Source: DASVWH01 sp036389715
Lineage (GTDB): Bacteria; Acidobacteriota; Blastocatellia; Pyrinomonadales; Pyrinomonadaceae
Assembly (NCBI GenBank): GCA_036389715.1
Contig: DASVWH010000239.1
Location: 1 to 14,124 of the forward strand
Length of the DNA: 14,124 bases
Reading direction: 5' to 3'
Below are positions 1 through 5,885 of this stretch, piece by piece. The translations under genes and the position numbers were made by a program. The notes below the pieces were generated by a model. It ran no database searches. It was not told the DNA's origin and worked only from the letters and a program-made list of their open reading frames with translations. Numbering within the stretch: the first letter of the stretch is position 1; each line of letters begins with the position of its first letter.

Positions 1-1288
1 CCGTGTAGCCGAGCCTTCGAGCCACGCTGCTGGCGCGATCCGCCAGAACTTCCGGCGGCTTTTTCGGAGACACTATGCGGAGCAGCGAAACGCTCTCCGA
101 CGCGACGCAGAGAAAAACAAGTGCGACCAGAACTGCGCTGAGACACAGAAGAGCGACCGCCGGGCGCAGGCTGCCTTCCTTCGGCGCGGCGGCGACCATC
201 TCCGGGCTTGGCGTCTCGCCCGCCGCGATGGCAGCCGCGAGCGGGTCGCTGCCCGGCAGGGCCGCTGCCACTTGCAACGCCGAAGCGGGGCGCTTCTCCG
301 GGTCTCTCTCCAGGCAGCGCCCGATCACGCGCTCGACCAGCGGGTCTACGTCTTTTATAAAACTTGAGATGCTCGTGGGCGTGCCGAGCTCGCGCTGGCG
401 GATAATCTCGTCGAGCGTGTCGGCGGGAAAAGCACGCTTGCCCGTAAAGACTTCGTAGAGCAGCAGTCCGAGCGAGTAGATGTCGCTCTTGATGGAGACT
501 TCTTTTCCCGCCAGTTGCTCCGGCGACATGTAGGCGGGAGTGCCCGAGCGAATCTCATTGCCGCGAAACTCATCCGCCAGTCCCGCCAGGCCGAAATCGG
601 TGATGCGCGCCCGCCCGCGCCCGTCAATCATGATATTCGCGGGCTTGAGGTCGCGATGCAGCACGCCCTCTTCGTGTGCGGCGGCGAGCCCGGCGCAGAG
701 CTGGCGCGCGATTTCGGTCGCCTTGTCTTCCGGCAGGCGTCCGATGCGTCGCAGCAGGCTGCTCAAATCCTCGCCGTCAATGTACTCCATCGAGAGGAAC
801 TGCTGGCCGTCAACCTCGCCGATATCGAACACGCGGCAGACGTTCGGATGCGAGACCTTGCGTGCAGTACGCACCTCGCGGTGGAAGCGTTCGAGCATCG
901 CCGCGTCTTTCGAGAGACGTTCGGGGAGAAACTTGAGGGCGACCGGTTGCCCGAGCTTGAGATCGTCGGCGCGGTAGACCTCCCCCATTCCGCCCTTGCC
1001 CAGTGGTCCGATGAGGCGGTAGCGTTCGGCCAGGATCGTGCCGGGAATGAATCTCGCTTCGTTGCTCAAGACGGACGGCGTGCGCGGCAGCAATTTCGCC
1101 GCGTCATAAAACAGTGTGGAAATGAGCCTGCCGGTCGGCTGTTGATGCGCGAGCAGCGACTCGACTTCGCGCCGCAGCTCGGCATCGCCGCCGCATATTT
1201 CATCCAGAAAAGCCGGGCGCGCCTGCGGCTCATGCTCAAGGGCGGCTTCAAAAATCTTCTCAATCTGTTGCCAACGCTCCGGGGTCAT
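1..1288 (-). CDS. Membrane-anchored Ser/Thr protein kinase (PknB-like), C-terminus cut by window edge
   Basis: 429 codons are visible from ATG at 1288 and the frame is still open at base 1. Residues 1-85 form a helical, charged N-terminal region typical of Acidobacteria/Planctomycetes kinases (starts MTPERWQQIEKIF). The kinase domain spans about 89-345. It has a glycine loop GKGGMGEVY (97-105), catalytic lysine K119 in VALKF, the RD-type catalytic loop HRDLKPAN (211-218, base D213), DFG at 231-233 and YMSPEQ (253-258), so every residue needed for activity is present. A hydrophobic helix at about 377-396 is a single membrane span, so the part beyond the left edge should be an extracytoplasmic sensor or repeat domain. 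There is no Shine-Dalgarno in front of the start. It lies 104 bases downstream of the sigma-factor gene in the same direction, so an operon is likely. Kinase identity is certain; the sensed signal is unknown. Confidence 0.95.
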   Translation of the reverse strand, partial: MTPERWQQIEKIFEAALEHEPQARPAFLDEICGGDAELRREVESLLAHQQPTGRLISTLFYDAAKLLPRTPSVLSNEARFIPGTILAERYRLIGPLGKGGMGEVYRADDLKLGQPVALKFLPERLSKDAAMLERFHREVRTARKVSHPNVCRVFDIGEVDGQQFLSMEYIDGEDLSSLLRRIGRLPEDKATEIARQLCAGLAAAHEEGVLHRDLKPANIMIDGRGRARITDFGLAGLADEFRGNEIRSGTPAYMSPEQLAGKEVSIKSDIYSLGLLLYEVFTGKRAFPADTLDEIIRQRELGTPTSISSFIKDVDPLVERVIGRCLERDPEKRPASALQVAAALPGSDPLAAAIAAGETPSPEMVAAAPKEGSLRPAVALLCLSAVLVALVFLCVASESVSLLRIVSPKKPPEVLADRASSVARRLGYT

Positions 1289-1300
1289 AGATTCAGTGCC

Positions 1301-1400
1301 GATTTTCAGTTTTCGATTCTCGATTTTCAGTTAAAACAAACTGCCGCGCTTCGATGATTGAGTGCTGAAAACTGAAAACTGAAAACTGAAAACTAAAAAC
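1301..1400. repeat. TGAAAAC heptad block with facing inverted copies between sigma factor and kinase
   Basis: Four exact tandem TGAAAAC units (1366-1393) are followed by a variant TAAAAAC (1394-1400). Complementary copies (ATTTTCAGTTTTCGA-like, 1302-1332) face them across about 33 bases. In the minus-strand transcript the two halves can pair into an imperfect AU-rich stem just upstream of the kinase start. The sigma-factor stop codon (TAG, 1393-1395) lies inside the last units, so the final codons of that gene are built from repeat sequence. Such low-complexity heptads between genes are known in several bacterial genomes; their function is not established. Confidence 0.8.
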
Positions 1401-1977
1401 TCATCTCCCTATGCAGCCATGCCTCTGCGGTTCTCATCTGCCGCCTGACGGTGGCGACCGCGACGCCTTCGACCTCTCCGATCTCTTCAATCGAGAGGCC
1501 GCCGAAGTAACGCAGCTCGATGATGCGGCTTTTGCGCGGGTCGAACTTTGCCAGGCTTTGCAGCGCTTCGTCCAACGCGACCAGATTGGCGGCGCGCTGC
1601 GGCGAAAAGATCGCGGCTTCTTCGATTGACAAGCCCTGCTCGCCGCCGCCACGTTTCGCCGCAGTATGCTTGCGCGCGTGGTCCACTAGTATCTGTCGCA
1701 TCAGTCGCGCGGCGATGCCGAAGAAGTGCGCGCGGCTCTGTAATTCCAAGCCGCTCTGCCCGACGAGCCTGATGAAGGCTTCGTGGACGAGCGCAGTGCC
1801 TTGCAGCGTGTGGTCTCTGCGCTCGCCGCGAAGATAGTGAGCCGCGAGCCGCCGCAACTCGTCGTAAACGAGCGGCGTGAGTTTCTCCAGCGCCGCACGG
1901 TCGCCGCCCTGCCAGTCATGCAGGAGCCGAGTTACCTCATGTGACAGGTCAGCAGTCATAGAGCCCGGCGGTCGCAC
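1393..1977 (-). CDS. ECF-type RNA polymerase sigma factor (TIGR02999 / PF07638 group)
   Basis: A 194-residue sigma factor. Region 2 is the segment around YDELRRLAAHYLRGER through LVHEAFIRL and the RAHFFGIAARLMRQILVDHAR stretch, which is diagnostic of the kinase-associated ECF group. Region 4 is the C-terminal helix-turn-helix FGGLSIEEIGEVEGVAVATVRR, ending soon after at AEAWLHREMSF. Two starts are possible. GTG at 1977 has GGAG five bases upstream and is preferred. ATG at 1959 would give 188 residues and matches the usual N-terminus of relatives but has no good ribosome site. The gene is immediately upstream of the Ser/Thr kinase on the same strand, a recurrent pairing in Acidobacteriota and Planctomycetota in which the kinase is thought to control or act with the sigma factor. 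No anti-sigma factor is visible. Targets are unknown. Confidence 0.93.
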   Translation of the reverse strand: MRPPGSMTADLSHEVTRLLHDWQGGDRAALEKLTPLVYDELRRLAAHYLRGERRDHTLQGTALVHEAFIRLVGQSGLELQSRAHFFGIAARLMRQILVDHARKHTAAKRGGGEQGLSIEEAAIFSPQRAANLVALDEALQSLAKFDPRKSRIIELRYFGGLSIEEIGEVEGVAVATVRRQMRTAEAWLHREMSF

Positions 1978-2006
1978 CCCGTCTCCGCAAGCATTAACAC
2001 GGCGAC

Positions 2007-2035
2007 AGCCTATTTATTTCCGCGCCGTTCGTCAA
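2007..2035 (-). promoter_or_regulatory. Candidate promoter for the sigma factor-kinase operon
   Basis: On the minus strand TTGACG (2035-2030) and TAGGCT (2012-2007) are separated by exactly 17 bases, a housekeeping-type arrangement with a good -35 and a weak -10. The predicted transcript would start about 20-25 bases before the GTG at 1977 and include its GGAG ribosome site. This is a pattern match only. Confidence 0.45.
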
Positions 2036-2075
2036 TAAATTCTCGCCCCGGCTGATGTTTAAGCGGAGCGCGGCA

Positions 2076-2924
2076 TCATTTGCCGAGTCGCTGCGCCATC
2101 AGCCACGTCCAGAATCCAGGCTCGGTGTAAGCCCTGTCGAAGATAAAATGACCGGCTCCCTTATACTCCGTGTAGCGGACCTGCACGCCCGCCGCCTTCA
2201 GCGCTTCAGCTGTCCTGCGCGCATCCGAGACGGCGACCTGCTCGTCGCTCTCTCCGTGGAATATCCAGACCGGAGTTTTGCCCACCAGTTTAATAAAGGC
2301 CGCGTGCGGGTCCTTCGCATCGTAGAGCGCCAACATATCCGGCGGGATAAACTTTTCCAAATACGCGCGCGGGAATCTTTCAGGGATTTTGATGTTGCCG
2401 CCGATGGGGACGATGGCGGCAAACTTTCCAGGGTATTTAGCGGCGACGTACCAGGAGCCGTACCCGCCCAGGGAGAAGCCCGTCACGTAGAGCCGCTGCG
2501 AATCCGCTTTGAACTCGGCGACGGTCTGGTCCAGGGCTTTGACCGCGTATTCAACCATCTCGCCGGACCAGGGTGTCTCGTCGCGAGTCTGCGGAAAGAC
2601 GCCGATGAACGACGAGAGCAGCTTCGGGTCCAGCTTCGTCTCGACGCGGCCGCCCGGACGCATCATGGCCGGGAGACCCGGCCCCTCAAGTTGACCCTCG
2701 TTATCCTCGCCCCAATGTTTCGAGCCGTGCAGGTATAGAATGACCGGATACTTCTTTTTCGGATCGAAGTTCTCCGGGATATATACGCGATAGCCGCGCT
2801 GCCCATCGCCGACCGCGACCGTCCGCTTCAGGAAGCCGGACTCCGCCGGGGCGGCGAAAACATTTCCGGCACAGAGCGAGAGGACCAACAGCAGTAAAGT
2901 AAATCCGGCTCTTTTCAGTAACAT
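2076..2924 (-). CDS. Secreted alpha/beta-hydrolase (carboxylesterase / PHB-depolymerase-like esterase)
   Basis: A 282-residue protein from ATG at 2924, chosen because AGGAG stands about eight bases upstream and because the protein then begins with a clear signal peptide: MLLKR, then a leucine-rich core, then NVFA-A, cleavage near residue 24. An open frame reaches further back to 3032 but that part has no secretion logic. The mature protein has an alpha/beta-hydrolase fold: oxyanion strand VILYLHG (61-67), nucleophile elbow GFSLGG with Ser151, an acid in HGESDEQV (Asp227) and histidine in GAGHFIFD (His259). The layout resembles PF10503/PF00326-like secreted esterases, which act on ester bonds of polymers or xylan side chains. 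The substrate cannot be told from sequence. It lies 98 bases upstream of the sigma factor, with its own likely transcription unit. Confidence 0.9.
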   Translation of the reverse strand: MLLKRAGFTLLLLVLSLCAGNVFAAPAESGFLKRTVAVGDGQRGYRVYIPENFDPKKKYPVILYLHGSKHWGEDNEGQLEGPGLPAMMRPGGRVETKLDPKLLSSFIGVFPQTRDETPWSGEMVEYAVKALDQTVAEFKADSQRLYVTGFSLGGYGSWYVAAKYPGKFAAIVPIGGNIKIPERFPRAYLEKFIPPDMLALYDAKDPHAAFIKLVGKTPVWIFHGESDEQVAVSDARRTAEALKAAGVQVRYTEYKGAGHFIFDRAYTEPGFWTWLMAQRLGK

Positions 2925-3331
2925 GATTCTTCTCCTTTTAGAATTATTCGGGTGATATCCCGGCGGCGCTATGCCTTTCTTCTTCAACGTGTAATGCGCA
3001 GGGCTTCGAGCGAATCGCTCATCCCTCATCATTTTTTTTGTTTGGCGGGATGACTAAGCTGGCTGGTGGGAGACGGGACTTGCCTTCACGGGCAGGCACG
3101 AAGGGAAGGGAGTTTAGTTGAGCGGCAACGCGCTATGACCCTCTATCCGGTCACAGGTAGAGGGTCATAGCGCGTTGCTGCTCTGTGTTGGCAGGGCAAC
3201 TATTTGATTATGGGATTTGCTGACTCGCCGACGGCAACTCTGGCGGTAGCGCCGGGGTGTCCTGCTAAATCCAGGATGTCACGCAGGCTTTGCCGTTGAA
3301 GGGGAGAGTTTTCAAAGTGCGGGTCGCAATG
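2925..3331. other. 407-base intergenic region between esterase and barrel protein
   Basis: No convincing gene. On the minus strand it should carry the esterase promoter (near 2940-3060, no clear hexamers) and the end of the barrel-protein transcript. It contains the long hairpin at 3120-3183 and, between it and the barrel gene, a 43-codon stretch (3331-3203) in the same frame as the barrel protein, after its stop, ending at TAG 3202-3200. An A/T run at about 3032-3040 lies near the esterase side. Confidence 0.6.
3120..3183. repeat. Long, nearly perfect hairpin (28-pair stem, 8-base loop)
   Basis: Left arm 3120-3147 pairs with right arm 3156-3183. 26 Watson-Crick pairs and two G-T wobbles (3124/3179 and 3146/3157) enclose the loop CGGTCACA. 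The core GCTATGACCCTCT is repeated in perfect inversion. No run of T follows on either strand, so it is not a standard intrinsic terminator. It may be a miniature inverted-repeat element, a REP-like element, a folded RNA or a stabilising 3' structure for the barrel-protein transcript. Confidence 0.85.
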
Positions 3332-3925
3332 CTACCGGGTGAAGACTACGCCGAAGGAGAGTCGGAAATTGTTCTGCCGTCCCTGCCCGAAGAAGGTCGG
3401 GTTGTAATCAGCCTGGATGGCACGAATGGTAAGCCTCTTGCTCGCTCGAATATCGAGGCCGCCCCCGAAGACCATCGCCAGTGATTTTGCGTCGTCGAAG
3501 AAATAAGTGTTGCTGGCGGGGGAGAGTATCGCCGAGAAGCCGCGGAAAAGACCGGCCCCGACGAGCGCGTGCGCAAAGGGCGTCACGCGGCTCTGGTTGC
3601 GCGCCTTGAATTGCAGCCCGCCGAGCAGATTATATTGCTCGCGGTCGTGTTGAACCTGCCCCGGATTGGCCGGGAGGGATTCTCTTTTGATGTGGCCTGA
3701 GAAATCGGCCGTGATGCCGATCACCTTGTTGAGATTACGCGTGTATTCGAGGTTCACGCCGTGCAGGCCGACGTGGCCCGGATTGATGGTCAGGCTGTTG
3801 ATGTCTGCGTTTTCGTAAGAATAACCGACGAACACTTCGTTCTTCGGATACTGGTCCGGGTTCTGCGCGAGCGCGAGGGTCGAGCAACAGACGAGCATGA
3901 GAGTGGCGAGTATCAATTTTTGCAT
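3332..3925 (-). CDS. Small outer-membrane beta-barrel protein (OmpA/OMP_b-brl-like)
   Basis: 197 residues from ATG at 3925, preceded by GGAGG eight bases upstream. A frame extends to 3970 but would place 15 odd residues before the signal peptide. Residues 1-20 are a signal peptide (MQKLILATLML, then cysteines, LALA, cleavage before Q21). The mature part alternates polar and hydrophobic residues in strands such as NEVFVGYSYEN (29-39), GVNLEYTRNLN (56-66), IGITADFSGHI (69-79), QYNLLGGLQFK (97-107), VTPFAHALVGAG (114-125), SLAMVFGGGLDI (148-159) and the closing strand FRLSFGVVF (187-195). About eight strands fits the PF13505 type. These proteins sit in the outer membrane; the role is unknown. 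It is transcribed alone toward the hairpin region. Confidence 0.85.
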   Translation of the reverse strand: MQKLILATLMLVCCSTLALAQNPDQYPKNEVFVGYSYENADINSLTINPGHVGLHGVNLEYTRNLNKVIGITADFSGHIKRESLPANPGQVQHDREQYNLLGGLQFKARNQSRVTPFAHALVGAGLFRGFSAILSPASNTYFFDDAKSLAMVFGGGLDIRASKRLTIRAIQADYNPTFFGQGRQNNFRLSFGVVFTR

Positions 3926-4336
3926 GGATCGGTCCTCCAACGTGTTGGGTTTGGAATTTAAGGTGAACACGAAACTTCTCCGCGCCTGGCGTTACCAGAT
4001 GTGCGGCGCAAGGCGGGAGAGAATGCCTCGGGGCACACAGGTAATTTTCGCCGTTGTGAAATCAGGGAGAGCGCGTGTTGAGTAGAACGCGATTTCAAAC
4101 GCAAAATCGCCCCGGACGGTAAATCTGCACGTCCAGATTCACGTTTCCGAACGTTTTGGAGGCCCGGGGACGCCCGGCGGCGCGCTCGGAGAGGGGCTTT
4201 TAACTGGCCGGGGCGGGCGTTTGCGCGGGCAGGCTTTGGTGCGGGCAGGCTTTGCGGCGGCAGGCGGTTTCGTAGCCGCGACGGGCCAGGCGCTTTTGAC
4301 CTGGAAGCCGGATGAGCTTGAGCGGCGCTGTCAGGG
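3926..4336. other. 411-base intergenic region between barrel protein and AraC-type regulator
   Basis: No supported gene. It should hold the barrel-protein promoter and the 3' end of the AraC-type transcript, but no clear hexamers or T-tailed terminator for the minus strand were found. Short inverted repeats are visible: GCGATTT/AAATCGC (4089-4095 with 4104-4110), AATCTG/CAGATT (4122-4127 with 4134-4139), ACGTT/AACGT (4141-4145 with 4150-4154) and CCAGG/CCTGG (4286-4290 with 4300-4304). A 16-base tandem repeat lies at 4225-4270. Confidence 0.5.
4225..4270. repeat. 16-base-period GC-rich tandem repeat
   Basis: GCGGGCAGGCTTTG occurs exactly at 4225-4238 and 4241-4254, with a degenerate third copy (GCGGCAGGCGGTTT) from 4257. 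It lies 70-110 bases beyond the AraC-type stop codon. Probably simple slippage; no function is evident. Confidence 0.7.
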
Positions 4337-5473
4337 TCAGTGCGCGGCGTTCCCGTTAGAAGCCTTCCTGAACTCCGAAGGGGTCATGCGGACGTGCTTT
4401 TTGAAGACGGAGTTGAAAGAGGACTTCGAGTTAAAGCCTACCTCTTCGGCGATGGCCAGGACCGAGTAGTGTTTCCAGGCCGGATCGAGGAGCCTTCTTT
4501 TGGCCTCTTCGACGCGGTAGGTGTTAATGAAGTCGATGAAGTTCTGGCTCAAACGCTCGTTGATGGTCTGCGAGAGATGCGGGGCCGGGACGGAGAGCTT
4601 TTCCGCCAGCTTCGAGATGGTGAGCCCCGAATCCAGGTAGAGTTTTTCCGTCTCCATTAACTGGAGCAGTCTCTTGAGGTATCTTTCGGCCGTCTCCGCG
4701 GTCAGCGAGGACCTTTCATACTTCTTGACGAGCACGGGTTCATCCTCTTCGCGGGTGAGCACTTCCGGGTTCTTGAAACTCAAGTAGCCTATCGCGTAGA
4801 TGAATATCGAAGCGCCTAAAGGGACCAGCAGGTTGGTCTTCGCCGTGTCGTCGAGCAGGTAGCGCAGCACGCCACCGACGAAAAGAATCAGGAAGCCTAT
4901 GACAAAGAAACGTATCTGAAAGAGGATGGCCCTCCCGGCCGGAGAGTTTTGTCCCTTGCCTTCGCGCGCAAACCTGAGAATGTTCAGAACGATGAGGACT
5001 AAGTAAAAACCGGCCACGAGAATCAGGAGCGCCGACCTGACGTAGTACCAGCGCCCCGGAGAAGGATAATAGTATTCCGAGATCATGTATTGAAGTTTGG
5101 CTTCACGGCTCTGGAGATAGTATGGAATCAGATAACCGGCGCAGAGAATGAACGGGATGAAATGTAGCAGCTCTTTCTTTGAGAAGACAGACTTTCTTGA
5201 GATCAGCGTTTTGATGTAGAGGAAGAGTAGCGGGACGGCGAGAAACGGAAAGGGGTCGTGAATCCTGCTCAGGTGCGGAAAAGCAAAATCATAATGCATG
5301 GTGCGCGTCACGGCTCCCGCAAGCGTCAGCGCAATCGTAAAGACGAGGGCCGCCAGAATCCGGTTGGCAACCCTATTGCCTCCTTTAATGCTGAGCAGCA
5401 TCACGCCCAGGAAAAGCCCCTGGGCCGCGCCCAGAAGATTCAAGACCGCGAGTAAATTCAGAGAAGGCTCCAT
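4337..5473 (-). CDS. Seven-helix membrane protein fused to AraC-type DNA-binding domain
   Basis: 378 residues. The N-terminal 235 residues contain seven hydrophobic helices (about 7-28, 37-56, 74-91, 104-121, 145-167, 186-204, 215-233). A charged linker (238-280) leads to a C-terminal AraC/XylS domain: first helix-turn-helix around LTISKLAEKLSVPAPHLSQTI (284-304) and second around VLAIAEEVGFNSKSSFNSVFKK (338-359), closing with the family signature MTPSEFR (363-369). It is therefore a membrane-bound one-component regulator expected to sense a ligand or membrane state and bind DNA from the membrane. The start ATG has no Shine-Dalgarno but sits seven bases behind a TATAAT box. It is divergent from the small acidic gene and glycosidase at 5597-7082, which makes those and itself the first candidate targets. 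Confidence 0.93.
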   Translation of the reverse strand: MEPSLNLLAVLNLLGAAQGLFLGVMLLSIKGGNRVANRILAALVFTIALTLAGAVTRTMHYDFAFPHLSRIHDPFPFLAVPLLFLYIKTLISRKSVFSKKELLHFIPFILCAGYLIPYYLQSREAKLQYMISEYYYPSPGRWYYVRSALLILVAGFYLVLIVLNILRFAREGKGQNSPAGRAILFQIRFFVIGFLILFVGGVLRYLLDDTAKTNLLVPLGASIFIYAIGYLSFKNPEVLTREEDEPVLVKKYERSSLTAETAERYLKRLLQLMETEKLYLDSGLTISKLAEKLSVPAPHLSQTINERLSQNFIDFINTYRVEEAKRRLLDPAWKHYSVLAIAEEVGFNSKSSFNSVFKKHVRMTPSEFRKASNGNAAH

Positions 5474-5480
5474 CCGGGCT

Positions 5481-5486
5481 ATTATA
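5481..5486 (-). promoter_or_regulatory. Perfect TATAAT -10 box just before the AraC-type start
   Basis: The minus strand reads TATAAT at 5486-5481, only seven bases before the ATG at 5473. Transcription from it would begin at or within a couple of bases of the start codon, predicting a leaderless or nearly leaderless mRNA, which agrees with the lack of a ribosome site. No good -35 is found at 16-18 bases, so an activator may be needed. Confidence 0.4.
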
Positions 5487-5554
5487 AACGCGCACTTGCG
5501 AACATTCTACAGTCGCAACCTGCGTTGCCTTAAAAGGGATGCTAAAACTTCATT

Positions 5555-5575
5555 GAAGCTCTACAATCGAGCTTC
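5555..5575. promoter_or_regulatory. Perfect 7-bp inverted repeat in the divergent intergenic region
   Basis: GAAGCTC (5555-5561) and GAGCTTC (5569-5575) are separated by TACAATC. It lies 21 bases before the ATG at 5597 and about 80 bases before the AraC-type start, so it could be an operator or a leader hairpin. Confidence 0.45.
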
Positions 5576-5596
5576 GGGTAGAGGAAAGGAGCGCAA

Positions 5597-5791
5597 ATGA
5601 GAGAGCCGGAGAGAGAGCAGGATGCGGCCGGGCAGGACTGCGCCGCGAGTGAAGTCGGGGACGTGGAGACTGCCGGAGAGACTACCGCCGCCGACGCCAT
5701 CAGCGGGCCTCAGGATACCACGCCCGTCGGCCATGATACGCTGGCCAAGCTCTCTTCCAGGCCGGAGACGGAAGAGGGAACTGACGGCTGA
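5597..5791 (+). CDS. Small acidic hypothetical protein
   Basis: A 64-residue frame with a strong ribosome site (AAAGGAG, six bases before ATG 5597). The product is rich in Glu, Asp, Ala and Thr, has two cysteines at most, no hydrophobic segment and no aromatic core, and looks disordered: it begins MREPEREQDAAGQD and ends RPETEEGTDG. Third codon positions are GC-rich as in the neighbours, which supports coding. I recognise no family. It is 94 bases upstream of the glycosidase-like gene in the same direction and is probably co-transcribed with it. The opposite strand is also open here (5561-5908) but has no ribosome site and overlaps the glycosidase start. Confidence 0.55.
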   Translation: MREPEREQDAAGQDCAASEVGDVETAGETTAADAISGPQDTTPVGHDTLAKLSSRPETEEGTDG

Positions 5792-5885
5792 GCGCCTGAC
5801 TATCTCGGCATAAAGCATCAGAACCTTTTGCCTGGGCATCAGGTATTGAGAGCAAGTGAGTGCTGGACAAGGGGGCTCGCGGGGA

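Noticed and set aside
515..1357. 280-codon open frame on the plus strand
   Set aside because: It is antisense to the Ser/Thr kinase, whose domain motifs are all present on the minus strand; its own translation shows no family.
1366..1400. CRISPR-like repeat array
   Set aside because: Units are 7 bases with no spacers; it is a simple tandem repeat.
2055..2738. 227-codon open frame on the plus strand
   Set aside because: It is antisense to the esterase with intact Ser-Asp-His motifs and signal peptide.
2925..3032. Longer N-terminus for the esterase
   Set aside because: It would put 36 residues before a clear signal peptide and ignore the strong AGGAG before ATG 2924.
3120..3183. Integron attC site or intrinsic terminator
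   Set aside because: The ends do not read RYYYAAC/GTTRRRY, the stem lacks attC-type bulges, and there is no T-run on either side.
3926..3970. Longer N-terminus for the barrel protein
   Set aside because: It places 15 residues before the signal peptide; GGAGG before ATG 3925 decides the start.
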